Notes: generated by a model from the sequence alone, not told the origin. A stretch of 64,000 bases of DNA from Tenacibaculum finnmarkense (GCF_900239185.1 NZ_OENA01000049.1:1-64000); one strand, 5' to 3'. Numbered from the stretch's first letter, positions 1-9,641 are shown. Translations and numbers: made by a program.

Positions 1-1
1 C

Positions 2-85
2 TGTCGAAACTATGAATTATTAATGGAATCTTCCGAAAATATAACCAAATTATCCGCCATAAAACTTTTATTGAATAAAATTTAA
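2..85 (+). other. possible 3' end of an upstream coding region
   Basis: One forward frame is open from the window edge to a TAA at 83-85 and reads like the tail of a protein (it contains NITKLSAIKLLLNKI). Twenty-seven open codons in AT-rich DNA can occur by chance, and no family is recognisable, so this is only a hint that a gene on the same strand ends just before glpK. The stop codon lies inside the dispersed TTTAAACAGGC repeat. Confidence 0.2.
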
Positions 86-96
86 ACAGGCTCTTA
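73..96 (+). repeat. dispersed TTTAAACAGGC repeat, copy 1
   Basis: Contains AAATTTAAACAGGCTCTTA, shared with copies at 1708-1739, 1771-1784 (inverted), 1961-1992 and 59098-59128. All lie between genes. The fullest form is preceded by a T-run and AGATGA. Confidence 0.5.
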
Positions 97-172
97 TTAA
101 AATTTATCTTTTTTTTTAATAGCCAAACTTTAAATTGTAGATTGCTATTTCATTTTATTATACAAATTTTAA

Positions 173-1654
173 ATGGCTAAATATATTGTTGCCTTAGATC
201 AAGGAACTACCAGTTCTCGTTCGGTAATTATTAACGAAAACGGGGCTATTGTAGCAATGGATCAGCAAGATTTTGAGCAAATTTTTCCACAATCGGGCAG
301 GGTAGAGCACGATGCTCAACAAATTTTAAAAACACAACTTTCTACCTTAAAAAAAGCGATTAAAAAAGCAGGAATTCATCCATCAGAAATAATGGGTATT
401 GGTATTGCAAACCAACGAGAAACTACCGTAGTTTGGAATAAAAATACAGGGAAACCTATTTACAATGCTATTATTTGGCAAGACAAACGAACAGCGGATA
501 TTTGTGAAAAATTAAAAGAAAAAGGACTAGAAAACCATGTACGTAAAACGACAGGTTTGGTTATTGATAGTTATTTTTCGGCAACAAAAATACATTGGAT
601 TTTAAACAATGTTCAAGGAGCAAAGCTAGCTGCCGAAAAAGGTGATTTATTATTTGGAACTATTGACACTTGGTTACTTTTTAATTTAACCAAGGGGAAG
701 GTGCACGCCACCGATTACAGCAATGCATCTCGCACGATGTTGTTTGATATTAAAAATTTATGTTGGGATAAAAAACTATTAGCAGCCCTTGATATTCCGA
801 TGTCAATGTTACCAGAGGTAAAACCGTCTTCTCATCATTTTGGCGATTATGAATTAGATGGCTATAAAATTCCGATAGCAGGAATTGCAGGCGATCAGCA
901 AGCAGCACTTTTTGGGCAGGCTTGTTTTACAAAAGGCGCTGCAAAAAACACCTACGGAACGGGTTGTTTTATGCTAATCAATACAGGCGAAAACCTTGAA
1001 TATTCTAAAAATGGACTACTAACTACAATTGCTTGGGGAATTGACAATAAAATATATTACGCCCTTGAAGGAAGTGTTTTTGTGGCAGGATCGGCAATTC
1101 AATGGTTGCGAGACGGTTTAAAAATAATTGAAACCGCTGCCGAAAGTGAAATTTATGCAAAAAGTATTACTGATGAAAATCCTGTTTATGTAGTTCCTGC
1201 TTTTGCTGGTTTGGGCGCTCCTTATTGGGATATGTATGCCCGTTGCGCTGTGTTTGGTTTAACGCATAGTACAGGTAAAAACCATTTGATAAAAGCAACC
1301 TTAGATTCCCTTGCCTACCAAACAAAAGATATTTTAGCGGTAATGCAAAAAGATAGTCAGGTTACATTAACATCATTAAAAGTAGATGGTGGCGCAAGTG
1401 CAAATAATTATTTAATGCAGTTTCAAGCGGATATTTTAAACGTAAAAGTTGAACGCCCCGAAATTATTGAAACCACTATTATGGGCGCTGCATATTTAGC
1501 AGGTATTTGTGTTGGTTTATGGAAACAGGAAGATATTTTAAGAAGACGAAAAACTTCTGAAACTTTTCAGCCTACTTTTAGTTTAGAAAAGCGTAGCAAA
1601 TTATATTCAAAATGGCAAAAAGCAGTAGCACGCACCAAAGATTGGATTGATTGA
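173..1654 (+). CDS. glpK: glycerol kinase
   Basis: Phosphorylates glycerol to sn-glycerol-3-phosphate with ATP in the cytoplasm, feeding lipid synthesis and lower glycolysis. The 493-residue length is normal for GlpK. FGGY-kinase features are visible: the N-terminal phosphate-binding [10 protein letters not shown] (7-16), the glycerol-binding NQRET block with R82 and E83, Y134 in the YFSATKIHW segment, and the catalytic Asp in [12 protein letters not shown] (D241). The second FGGY signature is the [16 protein letters not shown] region of the C-terminal half. The ATG at 173 gives the standard N-terminus. No glpF or glpD is adjacent, so the gene stands alone in this window, flanked on both sides by copies of a dispersed repeat. 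Function is confident; how glycerol enters the cell is not shown here. Confidence 0.96.
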   Translation: MAKYIVALDQGTTSSRSVIINENGAIVAMDQQDFEQIFPQSGRVEHDAQQILKTQLSTLKKAIKKAGIHPSEIMGIGIANQRETTVVWNKNTGKPIYNAIIWQDKRTADICEKLKEKGLENHVRKTTGLVIDSYFSATKIHWILNNVQGAKLAAEKGDLLFGTIDTWLLFNLTKGKVHATDYSNASRTMLFDIKNLCWDKKLLAALDIPMSMLPEVKPSSHHFGDYELDGYKIPIAGIAGDQQAALFGQACFTKGAAKNTYGTGCFMLINTGENLEYSKNGLLTTIAWGIDNKIYYALEGSVFVAGSAIQWLRDGLKIIETAAESEIYAKSITDENPVYVVPAFAGLGAPYWDMYARCAVFGLTHSTGKNHLIKATLDSLAYQTKDILAVMQKDSQVTLTSLKVDGGASANNYLMQFQADILNVKVERPEIIETTIMGAAYLAGICVGLWKQEDILRRRKTSETFQPTFSLEKRSKLYSKWQKAVARTKDWID

Positions 1655-1707
1655 AAACGCCCTATCAATATTAGCAAACTCTATTTCCTGTTTTCCCGAG
1701 ATTAAAC

Positions 1708-1784
1708 TTTTTTAGATAAAATTTAAACAGGTTTTTATAAATAAAAAATTGACAAGAATTTTAATATAGTTAGAGCCTGTTTAA
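1708..1784. repeat. dispersed TTTAAACAGGC repeat, copies 2 and 3 in inverted orientation
   Basis: Copy 2 (1708-1739, AGATAAAATTTAAACAGG) faces copy 3 (1771-1784), which reads AGCCTGTTTA. The arms TTTAAACAGG and CCTGTTTAAA could pair into a hairpin. The position downstream of glpK would suit a weak terminator or a small repeat-element end. Confidence 0.45.
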
Positions 1785-1796
1785 AAATTAAATAAA

Positions 1797-1862
1797 TTGT
1801 CAGTTCGAATGATTTTTTTTCTTCAAATTCCTTTTAGTCATTAAAATCACTCGAATTGACAA
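1797..1862. repeat. imperfect inverted repeat
   Basis: The left arm TTGTCAGTTCGAATGATTTT (1797-1816) and right arm (1843-1862, complement TTGTCAATTCGAGTGATTTT) match at 18 of 20 positions around a 26-nt spacer. It resembles a REP-like or MITE-like intergenic element and has no open frame. Confidence 0.55.
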
Positions 1863-1960
1863 GAATCATCAAAAAAAAAGAGACTAAATATGGCTAATCA
1901 GGATGCGAACCTAAATTAAATTCAGGTTGACGGATGCGATTTCTTATTTTTCTTTTATAT

Positions 1961-1992
1961 TTTTTTTCAGATGAAACTTAAATAGGCTCTTA
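1961..1992 (+). repeat. dispersed TTTAAACAGGC repeat, copy 4 (diverged)
   Basis: T-run followed by CAGATGAAACTTAAATAGG and CTCTTA. It differs from the 59098 copy at a few positions but keeps the same order of parts: T-run, AGATGAAA, TTAAA, AGGCTCTTA. Confidence 0.45.
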
Positions 1993-2186
1993 AATATTTA
2001 TTTTTTTTAGATAAAAAGGAGTATTACGATGGTCTAATCAGTTTTTTATTATGAATTTATAACTTAAAATGGCATTTTTATATCGGAATCACTTTTATTA
2101 AAAAACGAAGAAACAATAGTTACTAAGAAGAATATTAATTTACTTTTATATTTATATTTATTAAATCTAAATAAAGTAAATTTAAC

Positions 2187-4553
2187 ATGAAGTATGTAAT
2201 AATAATTCTAATCTATTTTTTACAAATAATAACATTAAATGCACAAAACAATAAAATATCAGGTTGTGTATATAATGAATTTAATGAGCAATTAATAAAT
2301 GCGCATGTAACGCTTTTAGATCAAAATAAAACCATTATTACAAATACCAAAGGGTGTTTTGAATTTTCTGAACCTACTTCAAAAAATTACACCTTAAAAA
2401 TACAATATATAGGGTATAAAACTTTTTATAAAAAAATTACGAGTTCTTCTAAAAAAACAATGCTATCTTTTTATTTAAAAGAAGATAACAATACTTTAAG
2501 TGAAATAATAATTCAAGGAAAATCAAAAGCAGAAAAAATAAGAGATAAAGCTTATTCGGTAAATGTTATAGAAACTCTAGCTTTTAAAAATACTGCAACA
2601 AATATTAGTCAGGTTTTAAATAAAGTACCTGGTATTGTTATTAGAGAAGAAGGTGGTTTAGGTTCAGATTTTAACCTGTCTTTAAACGGGCTTTCAGGAA
2701 AACAGATAAAAACATTTATTGACGGTATCCCGATGAGTTATTTCGGGAAATCATTAACTTTAAATAATTTTCCGTCTAACACTATAGAATCTATCGAAAT
2801 ATATAAAGGAGTTGTTCCTATTTATTTATCTTCGGATGCTTTGGGAGGCGCTATTAATATTATTACAAAAAAAGGCGTAAATAATTATGTAGATGCTTCT
2901 TATTCTTTAGGCTCATTTAACACACATAAAGCAGCTTTTAATACTCAGTATTACGATAAAAATAGCGGGTTTACAGCGCGATTAAAATCATTTTATAATT
3001 ATTCAGATAACGATTATACAATAGATATAATTGTACCAGGTAAAGGAGGTAAAATAACGGATGAAACGACTAATGTAAAAAGGTTTCATAATGCCTATAC
3101 TTCAAAAATGGTGCAATTAGAAGCAGGGATTACCAATAAAAAATATGCCGATGAATTATTAGTTGGTATTTTATTTTCTGATAATTATAAAGAAATACAA
3201 CACGCAAGGTTTCCTCTGAAAATAATCAATCCTTTTGGAGAAGTTTTTGAAAAAAATAAGAGTCGAATCAGTACTTTAAAATATGCCAAAAAAGGTGTTT
3301 TCAAAAATCTAGATATTCGTTCTTTTTTAGCTCTTGTAGATAACGAACGCAGATATGAAGATAAAAGTAATCACAGGTATTTTTGGAATAGTGAAATTGA
3401 ATACGATGACCATTTATCCACAGGAGAGCAAAGCAGTAGAAAAACCGAATTAACCTTATCGCAAGAAAATATATTATTAAATTTTAATTTACAATATCAG
3501 CTTCCAAAAGCGCAAATTATTGCGGTAAATTTTTCTTCGGATAATTTTAAAATGGAAGGAAAAGATCCTTTACATCCTAGAAACAATACCCAATTTGGTG
3601 AACCAAGTACGGTTGATAAAAAAGTAGTAGGATTGTCTTATTCATTTAATCTTCTTGATAAAAAATTAAAAGGAATTGCCTTCGGAAAAAAATATAATTA
3701 CAGTATCAATTCTTTAACGACTAATTATTCAGGAACCACAAAAGAAAAGAAAAATATTTTATCTAATTACACAGGGTATGGAGGCGCATTAACTTATTTA
3801 TTTACAAAAAATACACAAATAAAAACTTCTTTTGAAACTGCCATTCGTTTTCCTGAAAACTCAGAAATTTTAGGAAATGGAATGGCAATTTTAACCAATA
3901 TTGATTTAAAACCAGAAACTAGTACAAATATTAATCTTGGCTTTAGAACAAATCAATATTTAAGTGATAGACATAAAATTCATTTTGAAACCAATACTTT
4001 TTTAAGAAGCTCTAAAAACTTTATTTATTTGCGTCCAGAGTTGGTTTTTCAAGTAAACGATAATTTAGAAAAAGTACTAACAAAAGGTATAGAAGGATCG
4101 CTTGAATATACCTTTAATGATGCCTATAGTATTGGGGTAAACACTACTTTTTTAGATATTAGAGATAAAAGTAAATATGTAAAAAATAGCACACAACCTA
4201 ATCCATATTTAAATGCTAGAATACCCAACGTACCTTATTTATTTGGAAATATAAAACTAAACTATAACACCAAAAAATTATTTAGAAAGGATGATCTATT
4301 TTCTATAAGCTCTTTTCAAAATTATGTACATGGCTATTCGTTATATTTTGCTAAAATCGGAAACAGAGATAGAAAATTAATTAAAAACCAATTTACACAA
4401 AATATTGAAGCCATTTATTCTATTCAAAATGGAACATATAATATTTCATTTGCAGCTAATAATATTTTTAACGCAAAAGTAACTGACAATTACAATCTTC
4501 AAAAACCAGGGCGAAATTTCAGTTTAAAACTAAGATACTACTTATCAAAATAA
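2187..4553 (+). CDS. TonB-dependent outer-membrane receptor with carboxypeptidase-regulatory-like domain
   Basis: Gated outer-membrane channel that imports a large ligand using TonB energy. The 788 residues begin with a signal peptide (hydrophobic 3-19, cleavage after LNA). A carboxypeptidase-D-regulatory-like beta domain (about 22-105) follows, then a TonB-box-like segment LSEIIIQGK, a plug (about 115-225, with VLNKVPGIVIREEGG and the conserved LGGAINIITKKG), and a C-terminal beta-barrel ending in an aromatic-rich strand. A DUF4374 lipoprotein follows 30 bp downstream, probably in the same operon. DUF4374 partners are commonly found with iron or siderophore receptors, so iron-complex uptake is the best guess, but the ligand is not shown by the sequence. 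No Fur box was confidently recognised upstream. Confidence 0.9.
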   Translation: MKYVIIILIYFLQIITLNAQNNKISGCVYNEFNEQLINAHVTLLDQNKTIITNTKGCFEFSEPTSKNYTLKIQYIGYKTFYKKITSSSKKTMLSFYLKEDNNTLSEIIIQGKSKAEKIRDKAYSVNVIETLAFKNTATNISQVLNKVPGIVIREEGGLGSDFNLSLNGLSGKQIKTFIDGIPMSYFGKSLTLNNFPSNTIESIEIYKGVVPIYLSSDALGGAINIITKKGVNNYVDASYSLGSFNTHKAAFNTQYYDKNSGFTARLKSFYNYSDNDYTIDIIVPGKGGKITDETTNVKRFHNAYTSKMVQLEAGITNKKYADELLVGILFSDNYKEIQHARFPLKIINPFGEVFEKNKSRISTLKYAKKGVFKNLDIRSFLALVDNERRYEDKSNHRYFWNSEIEYDDHLSTGEQSSRKTELTLSQENILLNFNLQYQLPKAQIIAVNFSSDNFKMEGKDPLHPRNNTQFGEPSTVDKKVVGLSYSFNLLDKKLKGIAFGKKYNYSINSLTTNYSGTTKEKKNILSNYTGYGGALTYLFTKNTQIKTSFETAIRFPENSEILGNGMAILTNIDLKPETSTNINLGFRTNQYLSDRHKIHFETNTFLRSSKNFIYLRPELVFQVNDNLEKVLTKGIEGSLEYTFNDAYSIGVNTTFLDIRDKSKYVKNSTQPNPYLNARIPNVPYLFGNIKLNYNTKKLFRKDDLFSISSFQNYVHGYSLYFAKIGNRDRKLIKNQFTQNIEAIYSIQNGTYNISFAANNIFNAKVTDNYNLQKPGRNFSLKLRYYLSK

Positions 4554-4583
4554 ATATATAAATCAAACTAAACTAAATAAATC

Positions 4584-5792
4584 ATGAAACAATCAATTTT
4601 ATCAATAGGATTATTATTTGCAATGAGTTTTTTTATCTCTTGTAATGATGATTCGCCAATACAACCAAATAGTACTTCAAACTTAGCAGTTGCTGTTGAA
4701 ACGACGGGAGAATCTCCTACGGATGTAGTTTTAGGTGTCGATAATTTTATAAATTCTGAAATATCACCAATAGGAAAAGGTATTCAACAAGATGGAAAAA
4801 GAAGTTACTATTTTTTAAATGAAACACTTATCAGTTCAGGATATAAAGCTACAAACTGTATCGGTTATAATATTCAAAATGGAGAACTTACTAAAAAAGG
4901 AGAATTTGCTTTCCCGGTATCTTTTGATTTATTAGGAAAAGGAGATGATAAAACCATGATTGCGGTAGAAAGCCCGAGAGCTGGTTTTGAAAATAAAACA
5001 ATTTTTTTAGTAGATACCGATAACATGGTTATCACTAAAAAAACACCTACAAAAATAGATGAAAGAAAAGGTGAAGGTTTAATGTCTTGGCCTACAGGTA
5101 CTGCTGTAAAAGGAGGTAAGTTATTTTTATCATATTATTTAACTAGTTCTGATGGAAAATGGAAAACCCCAAATTCTAATGAAGCAAGAATTGCGATATA
5201 TAGTTATCCTGAGTTAAAATTTGAAAAATTGATAAAAGACACTAGAGGTTCTGATATTGGTTTTTATGGAAATTATAACGGATTGGTAAAAGATGAAAAT
5301 AATAATATTTATACAGCATCTACTTCTTCTTTAGCTTGTGGATTTGACCCTGCTCCAACAAATAAATCAGCAATTTTAAGAATTAAAAGTGGCGCTACCG
5401 ATTTTGATAAAGAGTATTATTTTGATTTTGAAAAAGCATCAGGAGGTAAAAAAATTAACTTTTTACATTATGTAGGAAACAACAAAGCTGTTGTAAGAAT
5501 GATTACGGACGATTCTACAAAATGGAGTGCATTTGCTCCTACATCAAAAAAACCTAATTGTAAAATTGCCGTGGTAGATTTAGCAGCTAAAACAGTAACA
5601 GAAGTTACAGATATTCCATTACACGGAGGGCAGTGGGCTACTCCTGCATTAAATAGCAATGGAAAAGTATATATGAATATAAGTGATAATAATGGTGCTT
5701 ATATTTATGAAATTGATGTAAATACAGCAACGGCTAAAAAAAGCCAAAAAGTTGAGGCTGCTGTTGTAAAAGGAATTTTTGACTTAAACTAA
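4584..5792 (+). CDS. DUF4374-family lipoprotein
   Basis: A predicted surface or periplasmic lipoprotein of 402 residues. The signal sequence ends in a lipobox (FFISC, Cys20), followed by a low-complexity linker. The body is beta-rich with repeated short strand patterns, consistent with the propeller-like fold assumed for DUF4374. The family usually sits beside TonB-dependent receptors, as here (30-bp gap), and is thought to assist ligand capture; its biochemical role is not established. A strong bidirectional terminator ends the unit 24 bp after the stop. Family assignment is from overall similarity of length, context and sequence style and is moderately confident. Confidence 0.75.
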   Translation: MKQSILSIGLLFAMSFFISCNDDSPIQPNSTSNLAVAVETTGESPTDVVLGVDNFINSEISPIGKGIQQDGKRSYYFLNETLISSGYKATNCIGYNIQNGELTKKGEFAFPVSFDLLGKGDDKTMIAVESPRAGFENKTIFLVDTDNMVITKKTPTKIDERKGEGLMSWPTGTAVKGGKLFLSYYLTSSDGKWKTPNSNEARIAIYSYPELKFEKLIKDTRGSDIGFYGNYNGLVKDENNNIYTASTSSLACGFDPAPTNKSAILRIKSGATDFDKEYYFDFEKASGGKKINFLHYVGNNKAVVRMITDDSTKWSAFAPTSKKPNCKIAVVDLAAKTVTEVTDIPLHGGQWATPALNSNGKVYMNISDNNGAYIYEIDVNTATAKKSQKVEAAVVKGIFDLN

Positions 5793-5815
5793 TTCATCTT
5801 TTATATAATTTTTTA

Positions 5816-5852
5816 ATCCGTCTTAAAACGCCCTATTTTAAGACGGATTTTT
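5816..5852 (+). terminator. intrinsic terminator after DUF4374 gene
   Basis: Perfect 13-bp stem ATCCGTCTTAAAA (5816-5828) with its complement (5836-5848), 7-nt loop, then a T-run. Confidence 0.85.
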
Positions 5853-5879
5853 GTGTTTACATAGTTTTTATAAATACTG

Positions 5880-5887
5880 TATATTTG
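5880..5887 (+). promoter_or_regulatory. candidate -7 box for hmgA
   Basis: TATATTTG fits the Bacteroidota -7 consensus TAnnTTTG. No good -33 TTTG at normal spacing. It would give a 5' leader of about 130 nt before hmgA. Confidence 0.3.
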
Positions 5888-6026
5888 TAAAAAGCATCTT
5901 AAAAACACAAAAAATGTATGTAGACCTGCTATCCTATTTAAAATATCTGATAAAGCGTAATCCTGAATAAAATTAATAGCGCACTGTAATTATTACAATA
6001 ATCTATTCATTTAAAACATTAAAATT

Positions 6027-7187
6027 ATGCCATTTTATCATAAACTAGGGAACATACCGCCCAAGCGCCACACCCAATTTCGCAAAGAAGACGGAAGCTT
6101 ATATTACGAACAATTATTTGGAACAATAGGATTTGATGGAATGTCAACAAATTCTTACCACGAATTTAGACCAACTATGGTCAAAGAAATTCGCAGGCAA
6201 TATTCGGTAAAGCCAAAAATCGCCAAAGCAAATAATATTCAATCGTATCGTTTTAGAGGGTTTCAGGTAGCCCCCGAAAATGATTATCTAGAAAGTAGAA
6301 AAATCGTTTTAACAAATTCAGATTGTAATATTATTTTAGCAGCACCAAAGCAATCAACAACAGACTATTTCTATAAAAATTCTGATGCCGATGAGGTAAT
6401 TTTCATCCATAAAGGAACAGGAAAGTTACGTACCATGCTAGGGAATATCAACTTTAAATATGGCGATTATTTAGTAATTCCAAGAGGTATTATCTACAAG
6501 CTAGATTTTGATGATCAAAATAACAGACTTTTTATTGTCGAATCTTATTCGCCAGTTTATACACCGAAAAGATACCGAAATCATTTTGGGCAATTATTAG
6601 AACACGCCCCTTTTTGCGAGCGAGACATCCGCCGACCACAAGAATTAGAAACCCATAATGAACTTGGCGATTTTTTAATCAACGTAAAAAAACAAGGCGA
6701 AATTATTGAAATGATTTACGCCTCACATCCTTTTGATGTGGTTGGTTATGACGGTTATAATTTTCCGTATGCTTTTTCAATTCACGACTTTGAGCCTATC
6801 ACTGGTCGAATTCATCAACCGCCACCAGTGCATCAAACCTTTGAAACCAATGCCTTTGTAATTTGCAGTTTCGTGCCTCGTTTGTACGATTATCATCCAA
6901 ATGCAATTCCTGCCCCATATAATCATAGTAATATCGATTCTGATGAGGTTTTATACTACGTTGATGGCGATTTTATGAGCAGAAACGACATCGACCAAGG
7001 GCATATTTCATTACATCCCGCAGGAATTCCTCACGGACCACATCCAGGAGCCGCTGAAAGAAGTATTGGGCATACAAAAACCGAAGAATTAGCCGTTATG
7101 GTAGACACTTTTAAGCCCTTACAAGTAACTGAAGAAGCCATGAAAATTGCCGATGAAAATTATTATAAATCGTGGTTAGAACACTAA
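6027..7187 (+). CDS. hmgA: homogentisate 1,2-dioxygenase
   Basis: Opens the ring of homogentisate to maleylacetoacetate in tyrosine and phenylalanine breakdown, using non-haem Fe(II) and O2. The 386 residues make this the shorter bacterial form. The protein is a cupin. Likely iron ligands are H300 and E307 in the YNHSNIDSDE block and H336 in GIPHGPHPG, by analogy with the His-Glu-His set of the family. The N-terminus (MPFYHKLGNIPPKRHTQF) is typical. 4-hydroxyphenylpyruvate dioxygenase, the preceding pathway step, lies downstream on the same strand after 233 bp containing a structured element, so the two may be separate transcripts. Fumarylacetoacetase and maleylacetoacetate isomerase are not in the window. 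Confidence 0.93.
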   Translation: MPFYHKLGNIPPKRHTQFRKEDGSLYYEQLFGTIGFDGMSTNSYHEFRPTMVKEIRRQYSVKPKIAKANNIQSYRFRGFQVAPENDYLESRKIVLTNSDCNIILAAPKQSTTDYFYKNSDADEVIFIHKGTGKLRTMLGNINFKYGDYLVIPRGIIYKLDFDDQNNRLFIVESYSPVYTPKRYRNHFGQLLEHAPFCERDIRRPQELETHNELGDFLINVKKQGEIIEMIYASHPFDVVGYDGYNFPYAFSIHDFEPITGRIHQPPPVHQTFETNAFVICSFVPRLYDYHPNAIPAPYNHSNIDSDEVLYYVDGDFMSRNDIDQGHISLHPAGIPHGPHPGAAERSIGHTKTEELAVMVDTFKPLQVTEEAMKIADENYYKSWLEH

Positions 7188-7212
7188 AATCAGATTTATA
7201 AAAATAATTATT

Positions 7213-7306
7213 AGAAGCTAATCCTGCTTTCACTACTCGCTTTTTTTTGAAAAAAAATCAAAAAAAGAGCTCAAACAAACCGTTCAATCAGGGCTAAACT
7301 CATCTA
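7213..7306. repeat. structured intergenic element between hmgA and hpd
   Basis: An extended fold-back: outer parts TAATCCTG and CAGGGCTA are roughly complementary, and inner arms CGCTTTTTTTTGA (7238-7250) and TCAAAAAAAGAGC (7258-7270) pair closely. There is no open frame. I recall similar elements scattered through flavobacterial genomes, but only one copy is in this window. A separate short palindrome AGGTTTTTAAAACCT follows at 7382-7396. Confidence 0.45.
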
Positions 7307-7420
7307 CGAAGTTTAGTATTATTTTAATAATTTATCATTTATATAAAAAGATAATAATCTATTAAAAATAAAAGATTTCCTAGGTTTTTAAAACCTGTGA
7401 AGTCTATAAAAACATAAAGA

Positions 7421-8584
7421 ATGAGTAAAAAAGAAGTAACATCAGTAAATTACGGTTTAGAAAAAATATTCGAAGGAGCACAAGATTTTTTACCACTTTT
7501 AGGAACCGATTATGTAGAATTTTATGTTGGAAATGCAAAACAAGCGGCACATTTTTATAAAACAGCTTTTGGTTTTCAGTCACATGCTTATAAAGGTTTA
7601 GAAACAGGCTCGAAAGACACAGTTAGTTATGTGTTAAAACAAGATAAAATTCGTTTGGTATTAACAAGCCCATTAAACAGTAAATCAGCAATTAACGACC
7701 ATATTGTAAAACATGGCGATGGCGTAAAAATAGTCGCTTTATGGGTAGAAGATGCTCGAAAATCCTACGAAGAAACCATTAAAAGAGGTGCCAAATCATA
7801 CCTAGAGCCAACCGTTGAAACAGATGAACATGGCGAGGTAATTCGTGCAGGTATTTACACTTATGGCGAAACAGTTCATATCTTTGTAGAGCGTAAGAAT
7901 TATAAAGGTGTATTTTTGCCAGGGTTTACAGCGTGGAAATCCGATTATAATCCGCCAAGTGCAGGTTTAAAATATATCGACCATATGGTAGGAAACGTAG
8001 GTTGGAATCAAATGGACGTTTGGGTAAAATGGTACGAAGACGTTATGGGATTTGTTAATTTTTTATCTTTTGATGACAAGCAAATTCACACTGAATATTC
8101 GGCTTTAATGAGTAAAGTAATGAGTAACGGAAACGGTCGAATTAAATTCCCTATTAACGAGCCTGCAAAAGCGGCAAAACGTTCACAAATTGAAGAATAT
8201 TTAGATTTTTACGAAGGTGAAGGCGTACAACATATTGCAGTTGCTACCGATGATATTATTAAAACAGTATCGCAATTAAAGGCAAATGGAATAGAATTTT
8301 TACCGCCACCACCACAGGCATATTACGACGGTATTCCTGAGCGTTTAGGCGAACACATGAGCATGATGAAAGAAGATATTTCTAAATTACAAGAATTATC
8401 AATTATGATTGATGCCGATGAAGAAGGTTATTTATTACAAATTTTTACAAAACCAGTAGAAGACCGTCCAACGTTATTTTTTGAAATCATCCAACGAATG
8501 GGTGCTAAAGGTTTTGGAGCAGGTAATTTTAAAGCCTTATTCGAATCCATAGAAAGAGAACAATCAAAAAGAGGAACCTTATAA
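7421..8584 (+). CDS. hpd: 4-hydroxyphenylpyruvate dioxygenase
   Basis: Converts 4-hydroxyphenylpyruvate to homogentisate with Fe(II) and O2, the step before HmgA. The 387 residues form two vicinal-oxygen-chelate (glyoxalase-like) halves. The C-terminal half holds the metal ligands: H188 in YIDHMVGNV, H271 in GVQHIAVATDD and E355 in LFFEIIQRMG. The C-terminal GFGAGNFKALFESIEREQ is the standard family tail. It follows hmgA and precedes a tryptophan 2,3-dioxygenase, so this stretch is an aromatic amino acid catabolic island. Downstream of the stop, an imperfect inverted repeat lies between hpd and kynA (AAGAGCCATTA at about 8613 and TAATGGTTCTTT at about 8648); it may attenuate read-through. Confidence 0.96.
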   Translation: MSKKEVTSVNYGLEKIFEGAQDFLPLLGTDYVEFYVGNAKQAAHFYKTAFGFQSHAYKGLETGSKDTVSYVLKQDKIRLVLTSPLNSKSAINDHIVKHGDGVKIVALWVEDARKSYEETIKRGAKSYLEPTVETDEHGEVIRAGIYTYGETVHIFVERKNYKGVFLPGFTAWKSDYNPPSAGLKYIDHMVGNVGWNQMDVWVKWYEDVMGFVNFLSFDDKQIHTEYSALMSKVMSNGNGRIKFPINEPAKAAKRSQIEEYLDFYEGEGVQHIAVATDDIIKTVSQLKANGIEFLPPPPQAYYDGIPERLGEHMSMMKEDISKLQELSIMIDADEEGYLLQIFTKPVEDRPTLFFEIIQRMGAKGFGAGNFKALFESIEREQSKRGTL

Positions 8585-8687
8585 TTAGAATCTAATTATA
8601 ATATAGATAAATCAAGAGCCATTATAATAAGTTAAACAGCTTATTTTAATGGTTCTTTTAATACTAATTTTTATATAAAATATAAAA

Positions 8688-9608
8688 ATGAATAAAGAAG
8701 AAATTTTAAAAGCAATAGAAGAAAAGTCTAAAAAAATAGGTGTTCCGTTAGAAACCATGCTAGAAGGCTTGCTTCATAGCATTCCAATTACCTATTGGGA
8801 CTATATTCAAACCGATGCTTTGTTAGGTTTACAAATTCCTAGAACAACCGAAAAAGATGAAATGGTTTTTATCATGTATCATCAAGTAAACGAGTTGTTG
8901 TTTAAAATGATTTTGTGGGAAATTGATCAAATTTCATTAGCTAAAGAAGTTGTTACTGCTCAGAAATTTTCAAAACACTTAATGCGTATTAGTCGCTATT
9001 TTGACATGCTATGCAATTCTTTTAGCGTAATGCAAGACGGAATGGATGTAGATCAGTATTTGAAATTTAGAAATACTTTAGCACCAGCAAGTGGGTATCA
9101 AAGTGCACAATATCGTAAAATTGAATTTGCATCTACAGAGCTAATTAATTTAATCGATGCACGTTTTAGAGATACGATTGATAGAGAATCGTCTTTAAAA
9201 AATGCCTTTGATCATTTATATTGGCAAGCGGCAGGGAAAGATTATAAAACAGGTAAAAAATCAACATTATTACGCTTGTTTGAAAAAAAATATATGGGTG
9301 ATTTTATAGACTTTATGGAAGATTATAAAGAATGTAATTTATCTAAAAAATTTCAAGAATTACCTAAAGAAGCTCAAAATGACCCTGAATTAATAGCGGC
9401 GATGCGTCATTATGACCATACGGTAAATATAAAATGGGTGATGGCACATTATAATGCTGCAGGAAAATATTTAGGTGGTGGCGATAAAGATTTAGAAGCT
9501 ACAGGCGGAAGTAATTGGCGTAAATACATGCACCCAAAATACCAACGAAGAATATTTTTCCCTTATTTATGGAGCGAAGAAGAATTAAAAAATTGGGGTA
9601 TTTTTTAA
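8688..9608 (+). CDS. kynA: tryptophan 2,3-dioxygenase
   Basis: Haem enzyme that opens the indole ring of L-tryptophan to N-formylkynurenine, the first step of the kynurenine route. The 306 residues are all-helical in appearance. Family marks include the N-terminal segment with the distal His (IMYHQVNELLFKMILWEID) and the C-terminal ATGGSNWRKYMHP region that closes over the substrate. MRHYDHTVNIKWVMAHYNAAG holds candidate proximal haem His residues. It is the last gene of the aromatic island and is closed by a strong terminator. Other kynurenine-pathway genes are not nearby. Confidence 0.92.
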   Translation: MNKEEILKAIEEKSKKIGVPLETMLEGLLHSIPITYWDYIQTDALLGLQIPRTTEKDEMVFIMYHQVNELLFKMILWEIDQISLAKEVVTAQKFSKHLMRISRYFDMLCNSFSVMQDGMDVDQYLKFRNTLAPASGYQSAQYRKIEFASTELINLIDARFRDTIDRESSLKNAFDHLYWQAAGKDYKTGKKSTLLRLFEKKYMGDFIDFMEDYKECNLSKKFQELPKEAQNDPELIAAMRHYDHTVNIKWVMAHYNAAGKYLGGGDKDLEATGGSNWRKYMHPKYQRRIFFPYLWSEEELKNWGIF

Positions 9609-9641
9609 AGATTTAATACTTTAAAAAATCATAAAATAAAT

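Larger units (their letters stand above)
1655..2186. other. 532-bp intergenic region rich in repeats
   Basis: No gene is visible. The stretch holds two direct copies and one inverted copy of the TTTAAACAGGC repeat, a long imperfect inverted repeat (1797-1862), a second short inverted repeat (AACCTAAATT / AATTCAGGTT near 1910-1930), and a 13-bp direct duplication AATTGACAAGAAT at 1747 and 1854. The final 150 bp before the receptor gene is very AT-rich and probably carries its promoter, but no convincing TAnnTTTG box was found. Confidence 0.6.
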
